Counted from the stretch's first letter, positions 24,683 through 34,797 are shown. The stretch: DNA of 64,000 nucleotides from Flavobacterium humi (GCF_004745595.1 NZ_SRLH01000006.1:124001-188000); one strand, 5' to 3'. Numbers and translations: made by a program. The notes: generated by a model not told the origin, from the sequence alone.

Positions 24683-26716
24683 TCAATAACTATAAAATCC
24701 TTTTTCATATGTACTGTGAAAAGGGATTTTTTTATGCCTGCAGGTTTCCTTCCATGTCGTTACATAGCTTTTATAATTGGAAGCATCGGCGATAATTATT
24801 TGCGGTTTTTGTACCATGAGCAATCTTTCCAGGTTTATTTTAGGTGATTCCCTCAAAAGAATGACATCCGCCTGGCCCGAAGTATTGTAAATCCCAGATT
24901 TATCGATGACCAACGTTTTGGTATTATGGGAAAAATACGTGTTTTTAAGTTTCTTTACAGATTCTATTGTACAGAAATGGGCGGTTGCGTATGATTGGAC
25001 CATTTTCCTTTCAAAACTGTTTTCCGGCAAGCTGTCATTCGTAAAAAGGACGATCTTCTTACCGCTACGTTGTGCCATGATGGTTTTCTTAGGGGTATTA
25101 AACACAATATATTCTTCTTTGTTTTCCTCGGTCCAATGCGTACCGATAATCACGGCCTGGAAAAGTAGTATACAGCAAGTGGCAAAAGTGATTTTGCCGA
25201 AAGAAGGTTTGCTGAACCACAAAATCCAACTAATCAGGGCCAAGTAAGCCAAAAGAAGCAAAGAAAATGATAAAGGGATGTCTTTGATGACGAAACTTTC
25301 AACCGAAGCCACCCATTTGATAAAACCGTTCATGATCGTAATGCAAAATTCCACAGTTTTGGATAATACTATCGGGACAATATCAAAATAAGCTAGGACC
25401 ATTAAAAGCACTCCTAAAGCCATAACCACTGATAAACAAGGAATCAGCACTACATTCGTTACAAAAAACAAACCCGGGAATTGATGGAAATAATAAATAC
25501 TTAAAGGAAATGCCCCAATCTGTGCGGCAAATGAAACCGTAAGGATATCCCAAAAATAAACCGCGATTTTGTTTTCCGGCTGCCAAAGCGCCTTGAGTTT
25601 AGGCTGTAGCCAAAGGATGAAAAACAAAGCGATGTAACTTAACTGAAAACCGACATCAAATAAAAACAACGGCTCAGCCAGCAAAATCAAGAACAACGAA
25701 ACAATAAGAGTATGATAGGTATTGGTTTCCCGGTTAAGGAGCATTCCCATAGCCAGGAAACTGAACATTGTGGCAGACCGGACAACAGACGGCGCCAATC
25801 CGGCAACCAATGCAAAAAGCCATAGGGAAATCAGTACGATTGTAAACCGAATGGTGTTTCCCCATTTGTTTTTAGGCAGTGGTTTTAGGAGAAAAGTCAC
25901 CAGGAGCAGTATAAAACCGACATGCAATCCGGAAACAGATAATATATGGACTGCGCCTGCATATTGGTAATCCCGGAGGACTTCCGGGGAAATATCCTGT
26001 TGCTGGCCTAAAATCAAAGCGGTAACCACGGCAAGTTCTTTCTTTTTAAACCCGTTTTTGGACAGGTTCCCAATGATGGTATTCCGAAACTCCGAAGTAT
26101 AATACCAAACGTCTTTTGTTAGTTCAGGATTGACTGTCAATTCACGTTTTTTTGTAAACATTTGAGCGTAAATGCCTTTGGTTTCCAGATAGCGGCCATA
26201 ATCAAACTGGTCCGGATTGCCGGGTTTGAAATTTAGGGCCAATTGCCCTCTGATCAGGAGTTCGGTTCCGGGGATAAATTCTTTACTATCCGTATCTTTT
26301 TTTATATTCAACAGGATTTTGCCGCTCTGCTGCGTATGGTCAACCTGTTTTATTTCAGCAATATAGCGGGTATTTTTTGTAGAGTTTTTTAATTTTTCCC
26401 GAATCAAAACCCGAATGGAATGCCTGTTCTCAAAAGTAGCCGAATTGTGCATGTAATGATCTTTCTTGTTAGTATCGTTATGGATAATGGTTGTTGTGAT
26501 CCCGATGCAGAAAAACAAACTATACAGACAGATGGAAAAGAGAGGTTTCGGCCGGTATTCCTTACGGTTTTGTATATAGGCAACCCCAAATGCGATCCCG
26601 GATACGCCAAGCAAACCAAAGCCGATACTACTGCTGAATTTCGAATAATAGGCTGTGATTATGCCCATGATAAACCAGGTTGTGATTCGTACAACCGGAA
26701 ATTTTAATACCTTCAT
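24683..26716 (-). CDS. comEC: ComEC/Rec2-family competence and membrane protein
   Basis: The 677-residue protein has N-terminal membrane helices, a DUF4131/OB-like region (about 95-200) and the competence domain with HILSVSGLHVGFIL (about 257-270), the hallmark of ComEC. A run of helices leads to about 510. The C-terminal part (about 520-677) is degenerate and lacks the HxHxDH metal motif of the DNA-degrading beta-lactamase-like domain, as is common in Bacteroidota. ComEC forms the inner-membrane channel for single-stranded DNA uptake. It is the last gene of the surE-lpxB-nlpC group on the minus strand. Confidence 0.92.
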   Translation of the reverse strand: MKVLKFPVVRITTWFIMGIITAYYSKFSSSIGFGLLGVSGIAFGVAYIQNRKEYRPKPLFSICLYSLFFCIGITTTIIHNDTNKKDHYMHNSATFENRHSIRVLIREKLKNSTKNTRYIAEIKQVDHTQQSGKILLNIKKDTDSKEFIPGTELLIRGQLALNFKPGNPDQFDYGRYLETKGIYAQMFTKKRELTVNPELTKDVWYYTSEFRNTIIGNLSKNGFKKKELAVVTALILGQQQDISPEVLRDYQYAGAVHILSVSGLHVGFILLLVTFLLKPLPKNKWGNTIRFTIVLISLWLFALVAGLAPSVVRSATMFSFLAMGMLLNRETNTYHTLIVSLFLILLAEPLFLFDVGFQLSYIALFFILWLQPKLKALWQPENKIAVYFWDILTVSFAAQIGAFPLSIYYFHQFPGLFFVTNVVLIPCLSVVMALGVLLMVLAYFDIVPIVLSKTVEFCITIMNGFIKWVASVESFVIKDIPLSFSLLLLAYLALISWILWFSKPSFGKITFATCCILLFQAVIIGTHWTEENKEEYIVFNTPKKTIMAQRSGKKIVLFTNDSLPENSFERKMVQSYATAHFCTIESVKKLKNTYFSHNTKTLVIDKSGIYNTSGQADVILLRESPKINLERLLMVQKPQIIIADASNYKSYVTTWKETCRHKKIPFHSTYEKGFYSY
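24694..24733 (+). terminator. Terminator after the thioredoxin genes, inside the 3' end of comEC
   Basis: AAAATCCTTTTTCA (24694-24707) pairs imperfectly with TGAAAAGGGATTTT, then a T run to 24733. It lies within the last codons of the convergent comEC. Confidence 0.65.
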
Positions 26717-26757
26717 GAGAGCAAGATACTAAAAAAATGTAAGAAAAATAGTCGCTA

Positions 26758-27327
26758 TTACAGTATGCGGTTTATTTGGGCGAAAGTCCTGGCGTAATAG
26801 GATTCTTTTGTGGAAGAAATGATAACGCCTTTTTGCGTGGAAGAATGGATGAATTTTATTTCATCATCATTAATTTCGGTAATCATCCCCACATGGTTTA
26901 TGACGCTTTTGCCGTTGGTCCGGAAAAAAATCAGGTCGCCTTTTTTTGCTTCGGATTTGTCGATTTCCTCACCGGTTTTAGACATTTCGTTTGATGTCCT
27001 GGGTAGTTTGATGTTGAAATTATTGAAAGTAGCGATCATCAACCCTGAACAATCCATGCCTTCTTCCGTTGTGCCGGCCGTCTTGTATTTCACGCCCAGG
27101 TAATGCGTGGCTGTCCGAATTAATTTCTCCGAAGTTGCCGATTCCCGGTTTGTTGCGTTTTTGGATTTTTCACCTGCGCTCTTTCCGGAAGAGATTTTTC
27201 CGTGCGGGTCTTTATAAATGCCTCTTTTTTGTGCCTCGCTTTTTGAAGTTACTATAGAAGAACCGGTTTTACAACTGCTCAGCAGTATGGCTATGGCAAA
27301 AAAAGCAAAAAGTGTTTTATAAGTCAT
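26758..27327 (-). CDS. NlpC/P60 (C40) family lipoprotein peptidase
   Basis: The 189-residue protein has a signal peptide with lipobox LLSSC (Cys19) and an NlpC/P60 domain: catalytic GMDCSG (Cys93), GDLIFF, and NHVGM (His145), with His161 as third polar residue. Such enzymes cut peptidoglycan peptide bonds (typically D-Glu to diamino acid). Sequence between the lipobox and domain is Ser/Lys-rich and probably disordered. It lies between lpxB and comEC. Confidence 0.9.
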   Translation of the reverse strand: MTYKTLFAFFAIAILLSSCKTGSSIVTSKSEAQKRGIYKDPHGKISSGKSAGEKSKNATNRESATSEKLIRTATHYLGVKYKTAGTTEEGMDCSGLMIATFNNFNIKLPRTSNEMSKTGEEIDKSEAKKGDLIFFRTNGKSVINHVGMITEINDDEIKFIHSSTQKGVIISSTKESYYARTFAQINRIL

Positions 27328-27352
27328 CCCGAATAATTAAAAAAGCTGCCGG

Positions 27353-28483
27353 TTATGCCGGTTTTGTTTTTGAGGCTACATCTTTAACGATAAGTTTTGC
27401 GGTTTTATTGCTTGCACCTTCGCCTCCTAATTTTGTTTCCAGGACTTCATATTCGGCCAGGAGCTGGCTCCGGTAAGCAGGATCCAGGATTTTTTCCAAT
27501 TCGGTTTTGATTTTTTTAGGGTTGCAGTCTTCCTGGATTAATTCAGCCACGACTTCTTTATCCATAATCAAATTGACAAGCGAAATGTATTTTAAGGTAA
27601 TGATCCGTTTGGCGATTTGGTACGAAAACCAATTCCCTTTGTACAGGACAACTTCAGGGACTTTGAACAAGGCCGTTTCAAGGGTTGCCGTGCCGGAAGT
27701 TACAAGCGCGGCATGCGAAACACTTAATAATCCGTAGGTTTTGTTGGAAATGAAATGAACCTGGTCGTTGGTTAAAAACTGCTCGTAAAAGGAGAATTCC
27801 TGGCTAGGAGCCCCGGCAATTACAAACTGGTATTCCGGGAAATATTGTATAACGGAAAGCATTTCGGAAAGCATTTTTGAAATTTCCTGCTTTCGGCTTC
27901 CCGGCAAAAGGGCAATAATCGGTTTTTCATCCAGATGGTTATCCTTCCTGAATTGCAACGCGTCTGTTTCCGGGCTGTTATGGATGGCATCGATTAGCGG
28001 ATGACCCACGAATGCTACCGGGAAATGATGTTTCTTTTCGTAAAAATCTTTTTCAAAAGGAAGGATGACATACATTTTGTCTACATCGCGTTTTATGGCT
28101 TTTATCCTGTTCTCTTTCCAGGCCCATATTTGCGGAGAAATATAATAATAGGTTTTCATGCCCAGGTTCTTGGCCCATTTCGCAATCCGCATATTGAAAC
28201 CCGGATAATCAATGAAAATCAAGGCGTCCGGTTGGAAATCAGCAATATCGGCTTTGCAAATTTTGATGTTGTTCAAAATGGTTTTCAGGTTCATGACGAC
28301 TTCTGCAAAACCCATAAAAGCCAGGTCCCGGTAATGTTTTACCAAAGTACCGCCGGCCTTCTGCATTAAATCACCACCCCAAAAACGGATTTCAGCCTGC
28401 GGGTCTTCTGCAAGGATGCCCTTCATTAAATTCGCTCCGTGCAGGTCGCCTGAAGCCTCACCGGCAATAATATAATATTTCAT
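27353..28483 (-). CDS. lpxB: Lipid-A-disaccharide synthase LpxB
   Basis: LpxB condenses UDP-diacylglucosamine with lipid X to give the lipid A disaccharide at the inner membrane. The 376-residue sequence begins with YYIIAGEASGDLHGANLMKG, contains FIDYPGFNMRIAKWAK, PQIWAWKENRIKAIKRDVDKMYVILPFE and ALLPGSRKQEIS, all conserved LpxB segments, then VTSGTATLETALFKVPEVVLYKG. Length is normal. It is transcribed downstream of surE and a small membrane protein gene. Confidence 0.96.
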   Translation of the reverse strand: MKYYIIAGEASGDLHGANLMKGILAEDPQAEIRFWGGDLMQKAGGTLVKHYRDLAFMGFAEVVMNLKTILNNIKICKADIADFQPDALIFIDYPGFNMRIAKWAKNLGMKTYYYISPQIWAWKENRIKAIKRDVDKMYVILPFEKDFYEKKHHFPVAFVGHPLIDAIHNSPETDALQFRKDNHLDEKPIIALLPGSRKQEISKMLSEMLSVIQYFPEYQFVIAGAPSQEFSFYEQFLTNDQVHFISNKTYGLLSVSHAALVTSGTATLETALFKVPEVVLYKGNWFSYQIAKRIITLKYISLVNLIMDKEVVAELIQEDCNPKKIKTELEKILDPAYRSQLLAEYEVLETKLGGEGASNKTAKLIVKDVASKTKPA

Positions 28484-28494
28484 CTGTTATCGTT

Positions 28495-28767
28495 TTAAAC
28501 AAATAATGTAAGTATAGTGAGCAGGATCGTGGCCAAAACAACACCGCGGGCCATCAGTTCTTTGTCCATTTTCAATAAAATGAAAAAAGCAATAATGTTT
28601 AAAATCGCTCCAAGAGTGATCACTTTTCCTAAAATGTCCTGGCTTTTTAAACCTGAGATCCCATTTGAAAAATCGTAGTGCATAAAAAATTGAAGGTAAA
28701 GGTAAACGCCTAAAAAAGTGGCGATAAACCCTATAACGGTACCGATAAGTAAATCTGTTTTTTTCAT
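28495..28767 (-). CDS. Small membrane protein (three helices)
   Basis: The 90-residue protein has three hydrophobic segments (about 8-28, 46-65 and 70-89) with a short hydrophilic stretch. It is encoded between surE (3 bp away) and lpxB (11 bp away), so clearly part of that operon. No named domain is recognised; in Flavobacteria this position is usually a conserved hypothetical protein. Confidence 0.8.
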   Translation of the reverse strand: MKKTDLLIGTVIGFIATFLGVYLYLQFFMHYDFSNGISGLKSQDILGKVITLGAILNIIAFFILLKMDKELMARGVVLATILLTILTLFV

Positions 28768-28770
28768 TTT

Positions 28771-29538
28771 TTAAAGATTCCAGTTGTTTAATTGTTGGAT
28801 GGCATGGTGCGCCGTCATGTCAAATTGAACAGGTACTATGGAAATATATCCTTGTCCCAAAGCCCATTCGTCAGTGTCCTGGCCCTTGTCCAGATTGATG
28901 AATTCCCCGGTAAGCCAATAATAATCCTTTCCTTGCGGGGTTTTCCGCTTGTCGAATTTTTCCGCCCAGATCGCTTTCGCCTGACGGCATATTTTGATGC
29001 CTTTTAACTCGTTTTTTTTCTTTTTGGGAAAATTGACATTCAAAACGACATTCTCAGGCAATCCCTTTTCTAAAACTTCTAAAGCAATTTGTTTGATATA
29101 CGGTTTAAAGGTTTCAAAATCAGCATTCCAGTCATAATCCAACAGCGAAAACCCGATGGCCGGGATGCCTTCAATACCCGCTTCTACGGCAGCACTCATC
29201 GTTCCGGAATAAATGACATTTATCGAGGAATTCGAGCCATGGTTCACCCCGGAAACACATAAGTCCGGTTTTTGTTTCAAGATCTCGTTTACCGCAAATT
29301 TGACACAATCGACAGGAGTCCCGGAGCAGGTGTATTCCGTAATGGCGGCACCTTCTGCAGAAACTTTATTCAGGTGTAGCATGCTGTTTATGGTAATGGC
29401 ATGGCCCATGGCACTTTGGGGGCTGTCCGGCGCGACCACGACCACGGTCCCTAATTCGTTCATTACTTCAATAAGTGCACGGATTCCCGGAGCCGAAATA
29501 CTGTCGTCGTTGGTGACTAAAATTAATGGTTTTTTCAT
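28771..29538 (-). CDS. surE: 5'/3'-nucleotidase SurE
   Basis: The ATG at 29538 gives 255 residues starting MKKPLILVTNDDS; the open frame upstream adds 19 hydrophobic residues that do not belong. The acidic pair in VTNDDS binds the metal, and VVVAPDSPQSAMGHAITIN, GVNHGSNSSINVIYSGTMSAA and the late segments match SurE. It removes phosphate from nucleoside 5'/3'-monophosphates. It is the first gene of the surE-lpxB-nlpC-comEC transcript. Confidence 0.95.
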   Translation of the reverse strand: MKKPLILVTNDDSISAPGIRALIEVMNELGTVVVVAPDSPQSAMGHAITINSMLHLNKVSAEGAAITEYTCSGTPVDCVKFAVNEILKQKPDLCVSGVNHGSNSSINVIYSGTMSAAVEAGIEGIPAIGFSLLDYDWNADFETFKPYIKQIALEVLEKGLPENVVLNVNFPKKKKNELKGIKICRQAKAIWAEKFDKRKTPQGKDYYWLTGEFINLDKGQDTDEWALGQGYISIVPVQFDMTAHHAIQQLNNWNL

Positions 29539-29690
29539 TCGTCTGAAAAATGATGTATGAAATTTAATATGAAAAAATATGGCTAAAATAAGCATTTTTA
29601 TGCGGAAGAAGTTAATTTTACATGTTTAACAAAAAATTATGCAGACAAGATGTTTTTGGCATGGTTTTTTATGTACATTAGTTGAATATT

Positions 29691-31868
29691 ATGAATGCAA
29701 TCTGGACTTTTATGAAAAAGAATTATAAGATAATCGTATTGATAGTTGCTATCTCGGCAACGCTGTGGAGTTTTGTTCCGAAAAACCAAGGTGATCCTGA
29801 AAAGGACAAAATGCTTTTGGACTTAATTTCGTTTGTCATTGAAAAAGGGCATTATGATCCGATTGCTATGGATGATAAGTTTTCTCGTGGTGTTTATAAA
29901 GACTACCTCGATGCATTGGATCCTTCCAAAAGGTTCTTTGTGGAGTCGGATATTGAAGAGTTCAAGGTCTATGAAAATCAAATTGACGACCTGATCAAGA
30001 GCAAAGACCTGACATTTTTCGAATTGACCTACCAGCGCCTGCAAAAAAGAATGCAGGAAGCGAAAGTGGTCTATAAGGCTTTGAATGACAAACCCTATGA
30101 TTTTACTACGGATGAAACGATCAACCTGGATTCCGATAAGAATGCTTTTGCCAAAAATTACAGCGAACTGAAAACCAGATGGAGACTTCAAATGAAGCTG
30201 TCCGTTTTGGCAACAGTACTGGACAAGCAAAAGCTGGAAGAAGACAAAAAACTCAAAGATCCTAAATACACTCCAAAAACCTTTACGCAATTGGAGAAAG
30301 AGGCAAGGGAATCTACTTCAAAATCGTTGAACGACTATTTTGATTTTATTGAGGACCTGGATCGTGAAAACTGGTTTGAAGTATTTGTGAATGCTGTGGT
30401 TACACAATATGACCCGCATACTTTTTATTTCGCTCCTGAAGAAAAGGAAAAATTCGACATCAGTATCAGCGGTAAGCTGGAAGGTATCGGAGCCCGATTA
30501 CAAAAGAAAAACGATTTTACGGAAATATCCGAATTGATTTCCGGCGGGCCGGCATGGAGAGGAAAAGAATTGGAGCAAGGAGATGTTATCCTGAAAGTAG
30601 CGCAAGGAAACGGCGAACCTGTTGAAGTTGTCGGGATGCGCCTGGATGATGTGGTTAAGAAAATCAAAGGACCAAAAGGGACCGAAGTAAAACTGACGGT
30701 TAAAAAGGTTGATGGTTCCATCAAGATCATATCTATCATCAGGGATATCGTGGAAATAGAGGAAACCTATGTGAAATCAAGTGTAGTAGAGAAAAACGGT
30801 ATCAAATACGGAGTAATCTACCTGCCGAAATTCTACATTGATTTTGAAAACAACGACAATCGTGATGCCGGTAAAGACGTAGCCCTGGAAGTGGAAAAAC
30901 TTAAAAAAGCCGGAGTCCAGGGAATTGTAATGGATTTGCGTGATAACGGAGGAGGTTCCTTAAAAACCGTAGTGGATATTACCGGTTTGTTTATTGAAGA
31001 GGGACCGGTGGTTCAGATCAAATCATCAGGAAAGAAAAAAGAAGTATTGTATGACCATGACCCTAAAGTGCAATGGGATGGGCCGTTGGTTGTCCTGATT
31101 AATAATTTTTCAGCTTCTGCATCAGAAATTTTTGCAGCGGCAATCCAGGATTACAAACGTGGTGTCATTATCGGAAGCAAGCAATCATATGGTAAAGGTA
31201 CTGTTCAGAATGTAATCGATCTGAACCAGTTTGTACGCAACAGTTCTTACGGTGATTTCGGGGCTTTGAAAACGACTACCCAAAAATTCTATAGAATCAA
31301 TGGAGGTTCTACGCAATTGGAAGGTGTGGCTAGTGATGTGGCTATCCCGGACCGTTATTCCTATATCAAAATTGGGGAGCGCGATGTTGAAAATGCAATG
31401 CCTTGGGACAAAATCGATGAAGCGCCTTACGAGCCTTTGAAATCAATCACGAATTTTGATGCGGTTGTTGCCAATAGTCAAAAAAGGCTGGCTGAAAACA
31501 ATCAGTTCAAGCTGATAGATGAAAACGCGAAATGGATCAATGACAGGAAAGAGGATAATGTAGTAAGCCTGAATATCAATAAGTTTAAAGCGGAACAGGC
31601 GAGTATTGAGGAAATCACCAAAAAATACAAAGCCATCACCAGCTATAAAAACCAGCTGATATTCAACTCGTTGCCTGATGAAGTAGAGTTGATCAAAAAG
31701 GATGAGGTTCTGGGCCAAAAAAGACAGGACTGGCACGAAACATTGTCTAAAGATGCTTATGTAGAAGAAGCTCTTAATGTCTTGGGTGATATCAAAGTCA
31801 AAAAAACAATTGCCAGCAAAAACAACCTGAATATCAAAAACAGAAAAGACAAATTGGTCAAATCATAA
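29691..31868 (+). CDS. C-terminal processing peptidase (Prc/Tsp, S41)
   Basis: The ATG at 29691 is chosen; a TTG three codons earlier is also open. The protein has an N-terminal signal/anchor helix (YKIIVLIVAISATLWSFV), a PDZ domain with GIGARLQKKNDFTEIS and GDVILKVA, and the S41 core. It has DLRDNGGGSLKTVVDITGLF, the serine in NNFSASASEIFAAA and the lysine in GSKQSYGKGTVQ. It matches Prc, a periplasmic protease that trims C-termini. The C-terminal 150 residues are charged and likely helical. It is followed by a strong terminator. Confidence 0.93.
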   Translation: MNAIWTFMKKNYKIIVLIVAISATLWSFVPKNQGDPEKDKMLLDLISFVIEKGHYDPIAMDDKFSRGVYKDYLDALDPSKRFFVESDIEEFKVYENQIDDLIKSKDLTFFELTYQRLQKRMQEAKVVYKALNDKPYDFTTDETINLDSDKNAFAKNYSELKTRWRLQMKLSVLATVLDKQKLEEDKKLKDPKYTPKTFTQLEKEARESTSKSLNDYFDFIEDLDRENWFEVFVNAVVTQYDPHTFYFAPEEKEKFDISISGKLEGIGARLQKKNDFTEISELISGGPAWRGKELEQGDVILKVAQGNGEPVEVVGMRLDDVVKKIKGPKGTEVKLTVKKVDGSIKIISIIRDIVEIEETYVKSSVVEKNGIKYGVIYLPKFYIDFENNDNRDAGKDVALEVEKLKKAGVQGIVMDLRDNGGGSLKTVVDITGLFIEEGPVVQIKSSGKKKEVLYDHDPKVQWDGPLVVLINNFSASASEIFAAAIQDYKRGVIIGSKQSYGKGTVQNVIDLNQFVRNSSYGDFGALKTTTQKFYRINGGSTQLEGVASDVAIPDRYSYIKIGERDVENAMPWDKIDEAPYEPLKSITNFDAVVANSQKRLAENNQFKLIDENAKWINDRKEDNVVSLNINKFKAEQASIEEITKKYKAITSYKNQLIFNSLPDEVELIKKDEVLGQKRQDWHETLSKDAYVEEALNVLGDIKVKKTIASKNNLNIKNRKDKLVKS

Positions 31869-31896
31869 TAAAAGCAATTGCCTTTACGGAAATATT

Positions 31897-31931
31897 AAAA
31901 GCTCCCGGACAAATTATCCGGGAGCTTTTTT
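31897..31931 (+). terminator. Terminator of the prc-like gene
   Basis: AAAAGCTCCCGGA (31897-31909) pairs with TCCGGGAGCTTTT (31917-31929) followed by T. Perfect 13-bp stem. Confidence 0.92.
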
Positions 31932-31998
31932 GTTATCAGGAGTATTTCACCTAATTTATAAGTATTGTATAAAAAAACCACCGTTATGGTGGCCTTGG

Positions 31999-32562
31999 TT
32001 ATCTTGAGAATTTCTGGGCTTCCTTGGCTGCCTTTTCAATTTTTTTGCGTTGGTCGGCTGCTTTTCGCTTTAATTTTTCCTGCTTCTCATTCCATTTCTG
32101 GATGTCATTTGGAGAGAGTTTTCCTCTTTTGTTCTGCTTCTCAAATTTTTCCAGGTCTTTTGTTATGTCTTTTTCAATGTCGGTGAGTTTCTCTTTGGCA
32201 TCTTCATAGTTTTTTTGGGCTTTGGCTGCTTTTTCCCGGTTTTTCTCCATCCTTTCGCGTTCTTTCTCCAGGTTTTTTTGTGCTTTCTCCATCCTTTCGG
32301 CTGCTTTTTCGGAGGCTGCTATCCGCTTTTCTTCTTCCCGGATCTTTTTTTCCTGCTCCTTCTGTGCTTTTTCAGCGGCTTTCTTTGCTTCCTTTTCGGC
32401 TCTTTCCGCTTCTTTTTGTACGGTAAGGACATTTGCCAGTGAATCTTTTTTGCGAGCTAATTCCAGTTGTTCTTTAGACGGCGCTGCAGTGGTTGTTTCT
32501 TGTGCCATAACGGTCAGGTGAGCAAATAATGCCAGACCGGCGATCATAAATTTTCCCTTCAT
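31999..32562 (-). CDS. Secreted charged coiled-coil protein
   Basis: The 187-residue protein has a signal peptide (to about VMAQ, residue 21). The rest is mostly Glu/Lys/Ala-rich repeats (about 35-187), such as EAERAEKEAKKAAEKAQKE and QKNLEKERERMEKNREKA, which should form a long alpha-helix or coiled coil. The TolA-like composition suggests a spacer between membranes. No enzyme domain. It is divergent from the endonuclease gene. Confidence 0.8.
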   Translation of the reverse strand: MKGKFMIAGLALFAHLTVMAQETTTAAPSKEQLELARKKDSLANVLTVQKEAERAEKEAKKAAEKAQKEQEKKIREEEKRIAASEKAAERMEKAQKNLEKERERMEKNREKAAKAQKNYEDAKEKLTDIEKDITKDLEKFEKQNKRGKLSPNDIQKWNEKQEKLKRKAADQRKKIEKAAKEAQKFSR

Positions 32563-32642
32563 AGAATGTATGTTTTTACGGGTTTTGTGTTGTTAAGTTT
32601 ATCTATATTTACATTATAAATTTACAATAATTTGAATGCGTT

Positions 32643-33455
32643 ATGAAAATATATTTCAAAATTTTGATTGTTTTTGTTTGCCTGTTGAGCTCCTTGCATT
32701 GCTCTAAGCGAAAAAATAATCAGATAGAGGAAACCCCGGCACAAAACGACCTGACAGCTATCCAGCCTGTAGCGGACGGCAGGGATTTCTATTTGCCGGT
32801 TTCCACAACGCACGAAATTATCAGGCACAACTATTATACTCTGTCCTATAGTGAAAAATATGAACAGGCCGAATGGGTGGCTTATGAGCTTAAGAAAAAC
32901 GAATTAAGCCGCACGGATTTTGAACGTCCTTTTTTTGTGGAAGATCCGGAGGTTGAAAGCGGTTCGGCCAGTTGGAAGAACTACAAGCGTTCCGGCTATG
33001 ATAAAGGCCATTTGTGCCCGGCTGCAGACAGGAGATTCTCCAGAGAAGCTTTTGAAGAAACGTTCTATACCTCAAATATTTCCCCACAGCTGAAAGATTT
33101 CAATGCCGGAGTCTGGAGCAGGCTGGAGCAGAAAACAAGGTATTGGGCCGCGAAATATGATGGCGTTTATGTTGTGACGGGCGGCGTACTTACAGCTGGG
33201 CTTAAAACGATTGGTAAGGAATCGGTTGCTGTGCCTAAGTATTTTTATAAAATATTGTTGGACAATTCCAGGGGAGAATACAAGGCCATTGCTTTTTTGG
33301 TCCCGCACGAAGACTCTGAAAAACCCCTGAATGCATTTGTAGTTCCCATTGACCAGATTGAGAAAATGACCGGAATTGATTTCTTTCCAAAGTTGGCTGA
33401 TCCCATTGAAAATAAATTGGAAAAGGAGAGTGATTACAAAGGCTGGAGTTTCTAG
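32643..33455 (+). CDS. DNA/RNA non-specific endonuclease, lipoprotein
   Basis: The 270-residue protein has a lipobox SLHC (Cys20) and the beta-beta-alpha-metal NUC fold: GYDKGHLCPAADR (118-130) contains the catalytic histidine (His123) of the DRGH motif. TSNISPQLKDFNAGVW (143-158) supplies the metal-binding asparagine. It would cut DNA and RNA outside the cell or in the periplasm, possibly for nutrient use or defence. No immunity-like gene is adjacent. It is divergent from the coiled-coil protein. Confidence 0.9.
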   Translation: MKIYFKILIVFVCLLSSLHCSKRKNNQIEETPAQNDLTAIQPVADGRDFYLPVSTTHEIIRHNYYTLSYSEKYEQAEWVAYELKKNELSRTDFERPFFVEDPEVESGSASWKNYKRSGYDKGHLCPAADRRFSREAFEETFYTSNISPQLKDFNAGVWSRLEQKTRYWAAKYDGVYVVTGGVLTAGLKTIGKESVAVPKYFYKILLDNSRGEYKAIAFLVPHEDSEKPLNAFVVPIDQIEKMTGIDFFPKLADPIENKLEKESDYKGWSF

Positions 33456-33540
33456 CCCAGATGGGAATGGTTATCCTTTTTCTTGTTTCTTTAACAAGGA
33501 AAAGATAGAAATGGACAGCTGGATTAGCTTCAAAAAAACA

Positions 33541-34797
33541 TTACCATTCGTTTACTTTATTGGCATCCATTTTTACAAAAATAAAAAGTAAAATGGTAAA
33601 ACCCCATAAACTCGAACCGCCATAAGAAAGGAACGGCAAGGGTACGCCAATAGTAGGAAATATCCCGATAACCATGGAAATATTAACAAAAAAGTGTGTG
33701 AATAAAACCGCTGCAACACCATAACCGTATACACGGCTGAATTTGGTTTTTTGATTTTCGGCAAGGTAAATGACACGGAGGATCAAGGCGACAAAAAGCA
33801 ATACCAGTACCGATGAACCTGCAAATCCCCATTCTTCTCCAACGGTAGTGAAAATGTAGTCTGTGTGCTGTTCCGGGACGAAATTCCCTTTGGTCTGCGT
33901 GCCTTCCAGGTAACCTTTTCCAAGCCAGCCTCCTGAGCCAATGGCGATTTCCGATTGATTTGTATTGTAACCTACACCGGACATATCGACTTCTTTCCCC
34001 AAAAGGATATTAAAACGGTCCCTGTGGTGTTGTTTGAATACATTTTCGAAGACATAATCTACCGATAGTGTAAACCCTGCCATAGCAATAAATACCAAAG
34101 CACTTGCAATAATATTGCGGTTTATCCTGCGTGATTTGAAGTAATGTAAGGCTACCAGGATAAAACTGATAAGGATAACATATTGTGGTTTAAGCAACAA
34201 GGACATTACAAACAAGACCACGGCTCCAAAACCGGACCATAGGTACCAGGTTGGCAATCCTTCTCGGTTAAGGACCAATATAAACATCATGAAAATCAGG
34301 GCACTTCCAGGATCCGGCTGTGGCAGGATCAATAAAATCGGCAATCCCATAATCAGTAGGGCCAGGATTTGATGGTTTAGGTTTTTGAGGTTTATTTGAG
34401 GGTCGCTTAAATATTTGGCCAGGGCCAAAGCGGTAGCGGCTTTTGCAAATTCTGATGGTTGGAGCGTAAATCCGCCGATGGCGTACCAACAACGCTGGCC
34501 GGCAATGGTTTTCCCAAAGAGGAAGAGCCCTGCGAGCAGCAGTAATGAGGAGCCAAATAAGACACTGGCAAACCGTTCATAAAATTTAGCGTCTATGGTC
34601 AGGATGACAATAATCAGCAAAACCGTAAAGGCTATGAAAATAAGCTGCTTGCCGTAATTTTGGTTGAAATCAAAGTAATAGGCTGAGTTAGGAGTCATAT
34701 CTGCGGAATAGATAGTCATCCAACCCAGGGTCACTAGGGCAACATAAAGGGATATTGTTATCCAATCGATGTTATTAGAAACACTTTGATTTTTCAT
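33541..34797 (-). CDS. rodA: Rod-shape peptidoglycan glycosyltransferase RodA
   Basis: The 418-residue SEDS-family membrane protein has about 10 helices and the signature PEQHTDYIFTTVGEEWGF (late loop) and GIFPTIGVPLPFLSYGGSS. RodA polymerises glycan strands with PBP2 in elongation. It starts immediately after the mrdA stop (34797/34798) and is the last gene of the cell-shape operon. Confidence 0.96.
   Translation of the reverse strand: MKNQSVSNNIDWITISLYVALVTLGWMTIYSADMTPNSAYYFDFNQNYGKQLIFIAFTVLLIIVILTIDAKFYERFASVLFGSSLLLLAGLFLFGKTIAGQRCWYAIGGFTLQPSEFAKAATALALAKYLSDPQINLKNLNHQILALLIMGLPILLILPQPDPGSALIFMMFILVLNREGLPTWYLWSGFGAVVLFVMSLLLKPQYVILISFILVALHYFKSRRINRNIIASALVFIAMAGFTLSVDYVFENVFKQHHRDRFNILLGKEVDMSGVGYNTNQSEIAIGSGGWLGKGYLEGTQTKGNFVPEQHTDYIFTTVGEEWGFAGSSVLVLLFVALILRVIYLAENQKTKFSRVYGYGVAAVLFTHFFVNISMVIGIFPTIGVPLPFLSYGGSSLWGFTILLFIFVKMDANKVNEW

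Noticed and set aside
32215-32521. Plus-strand open frames opposite the coiled-coil gene
   Set aside because: They are phenylalanine- and serine-rich mirror images of a Lys/Glu-rich gene on the other strand.
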